Source of the DNA: Acidobacteriota bacterium
GTDB taxonomy: Bacteria > Acidobacteriota > Terriglobia > Terriglobales > Acidobacteriaceae
DNA length: 64,000 nucleotides
Direction of reading: 5' to 3'
NCBI GenBank assembly: GCA_003225555.1
Contig: QIAM01000019.1
Location: 1 to 64,000 of the forward strand
Below the pieces are notes generated by a model. It searched no databases, was not told the DNA's origin, and worked only from the letters and a program-made list of their open reading frames with translations. Numbering within the stretch: position 1 is the stretch's first letter; each line of letters starts with the position of its first letter. Below are positions 62,907 to 64,000 of the stretch, one piece after another. Made by a program: the position numbers and the translations under genes.

Positions 62907-63407
62907 TCACGCCGTGCGCACCGGCGGGATGTGGAACTTTTTCACTGCGAAAATTGTCAACACAACGAAGAGCGCCATCAGCGCCAGTTGCGCAGCCAGA
63001 AATGGCGGCTCTTTCTGCGTGGGAGCCAACGCCTTCAGTGCCGGCATCTTCATGAACGCCTGTACAACCAACACGAAGACATTGAAATAAAGCGCAACCG
63101 CGGCGGAGACCACGTAGATCCCGCGCCAGGCGCCGGCGAGATGCATGCCATAGCGCGCCAGAATCGCAACCGCCAACACGACGAGCGAAATGACGCCGAC
63201 CACATGCGAAGGCAACAGATGCTCGAACGGAAAAAGGAATCCGGTCAGGCTCGTCAGGACGGTGGTCACCAGAAAGATCGCGGTCCAGCCATCAAGTCGC
63301 TTCCCGGTGAGCAGCCCATACAGGACGATGAATCCCGAGCCAATCCCCACCAGGCTGATCAACACATGCAACAGAGTGAACGTAGATATCGTCATCCCCA
63401 GAATCAT
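62907..63407 (-). CDS. four-segment membrane protein of unknown function
   Basis: A 166-aa protein with hydrophobic segments at about 10-30, 43-60, 68-88 and 100-120 plus a last one at 138-155. No motif known to me. GGAGGTGC lies just before the ATG (rc of 63409-63418), a strong ribosome-binding site. Diverges from the DUF2277 gene. Confidence 0.75.
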   Translation of the reverse strand: MILGMTISTFTLLHVLISLVGIGSGFIVLYGLLTGKRLDGWTAIFLVTTVLTSLTGFLFPFEHLLPSHVVGVISLVVLAVAILARYGMHLAGAWRGIYVVSAAVALYFNVFVLVVQAFMKMPALKALAPTQKEPPFLAAQLALMALFVVLTIFAVKKFHIPPVRTA

Positions 63408-63520
63408 GACGCACCTCCTTTTTCTGTGGCAAGATTCTAAGAGGCAGATTCTACCGCTACTCTTTAGATTTTGTTTTTATTTCTTGTTTCAGGGAATAAC
63501 GACAACCGAGGTCAACAGGC

Positions 63521-63790
63521 ATGTGCAGGAATATCAAGACCCTCTTCAACTTCGATCCACCTGTAACTCCCGAAGAGATTCGAGCCGCCTCCCTTCAGTT
63601 CGTGAGAAAGATTAGCGGCTTCAACAAACCGTCTCAGGCCAATGAAGCTTCATTCGCGGCGGCGGTCGATGAAGTCGCCGCCATCTCGACTCGCCTTCTC
63701 CGTTCGCTCGAAACCAACGCAGCGCCGAAGAACCGGGAAGAAGAAGCGGCCAAAGCCAAAGCGCGTGCTGCCGTGCGCTTCGGTTCTTGA
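63521..63790 (+). CDS. DUF2277 family protein
   Basis: An 89-aa protein starting MCRNIKTLFNFDPPVTPEEI, the conserved N-terminus of this family, then AASLQFVRKISGFNKPSQANE. Length fits the family. Function unknown. Only the gene itself, with a 113-bp gap before it, is on this strand. Confidence 0.9.
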   Translation: MCRNIKTLFNFDPPVTPEEIRAASLQFVRKISGFNKPSQANEASFAAAVDEVAAISTRLLRSLETNAAPKNREEEAAKAKARAAVRFGS

Positions 63791-63849
63791 GTCTTACAGG
63801 TGTCCCTGGCGAACACTTTTTCGCGGGTAGCGTGGCATGAAAAGCCGCC

Positions 63850-64000
63850 TACTGCTCTTCAGAAATCGGCACCACCGCAAGCTGTACGCTCTTCCGCTCG
63901 CCCTCACTCACGCGCAGCGCCTTGCCCTGCCCCTCATAGCTCCTGAGAAATTCGGGATTGTAGTAAGCCTCAGCCTCCACGCTTTCCCAAGCGAGCACTA
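63850..64000 (-). CDS. C-terminal end of a carboxypeptidase-regulatory-like domain protein (partial)
   Basis: The minus-strand frame entering at the right edge reads VLAWESVEAEAYYNPEFLRS and ends in a stop codon at 63850. This is the typical C-terminal sequence of acidobacterial proteins with carboxypeptidase-regulatory-like domains (AWEDVEPGAYQDPEFL-like). Only about 50 residues are in the window; the rest is outside. Confidence 0.65.

Overview
The window most likely comes from an Acidobacteriota (Terriglobia/Koribacter-like) chromosome. The evidence is indirect: GC-rich DNA, a winged-helix/TPR membrane protein of a kind expanded in that phylum, a carboxypeptidase-regulatory-domain C-terminus at the right edge, short hairpin repeats scattered between and inside genes, and gene sets such as mce-meaB and pssA-psd. 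No rRNA, tRNA or CRISPR array was seen. Four loci are frameshifted or truncated, so either decay or draft-assembly error is present.

Region 1 (1-16 kb) is an exopolysaccharide locus. After the tail of a GNAT acetyltransferase and an unaccompanied 25-aa pqqA-like gene come a WecA/MraY-type initiating phosphotransferase (-) and a Wza-like export protein (+). An eight-gene minus-strand operon (15.9 to 3.6 kb) follows: two AsnB-type amidotransferases, a GT2 and a GT4 glycosyltransferase, a dehydrogenase/Gfo-Idh-MocA fusion, a NodU-type carbamoyltransferase, a BNR-like beta-propeller protein and a glucuronyl C5-epimerase. Together these predict a uronic-acid polymer that is C5-epimerised, amidated and carbamoylated. 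A second glycan module (33-38 kb) supplies a Wzc-like tyrosine autokinase, a TPR protein and an O-antigen ligase/polymerase.

Region 2 (16-33 kb) holds an M20 peptidase, an IS1111-type insertion sequence with subterminal inverted repeats and a frameshifted transposase, a DUF255 thioredoxin-fold protein, a newly noticed 56-aa secreted peptide gene, a multi-pass membrane protein, a CBS protein, a DUF58 protein, a secreted quinoprotein-like propeller, an aldo/keto reductase, a fused E1 2-oxoacid dehydrogenase and an arsR-arsM-arsC operon with a clear operator.

Region 3 (38-54 kb) is mostly housekeeping: rpsT, holA, lptE, an aspartate-semialdehyde-dehydrogenase-like protein that seems to lack the catalytic Cys, pssA, psd, rimI, tsaB, mce, meaB, an acyl-CoA dehydrogenase and an MlaE/MlaF lipid-transport pair.

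Region 4 (53-64 kb) is mixed: Xaa-Pro peptidase, sugar-binding lipoprotein, thioredoxin-like protein, cellulose-synthase-like GT2, decayed genes, pirin, cupin, alpha/beta hydrolases and DUF2277. Several repeat families run through the window: twin-hairpin elements, 'GGCTTTAGCC' elements, and 7-bp-periodic repeats that often start at a stop codon.
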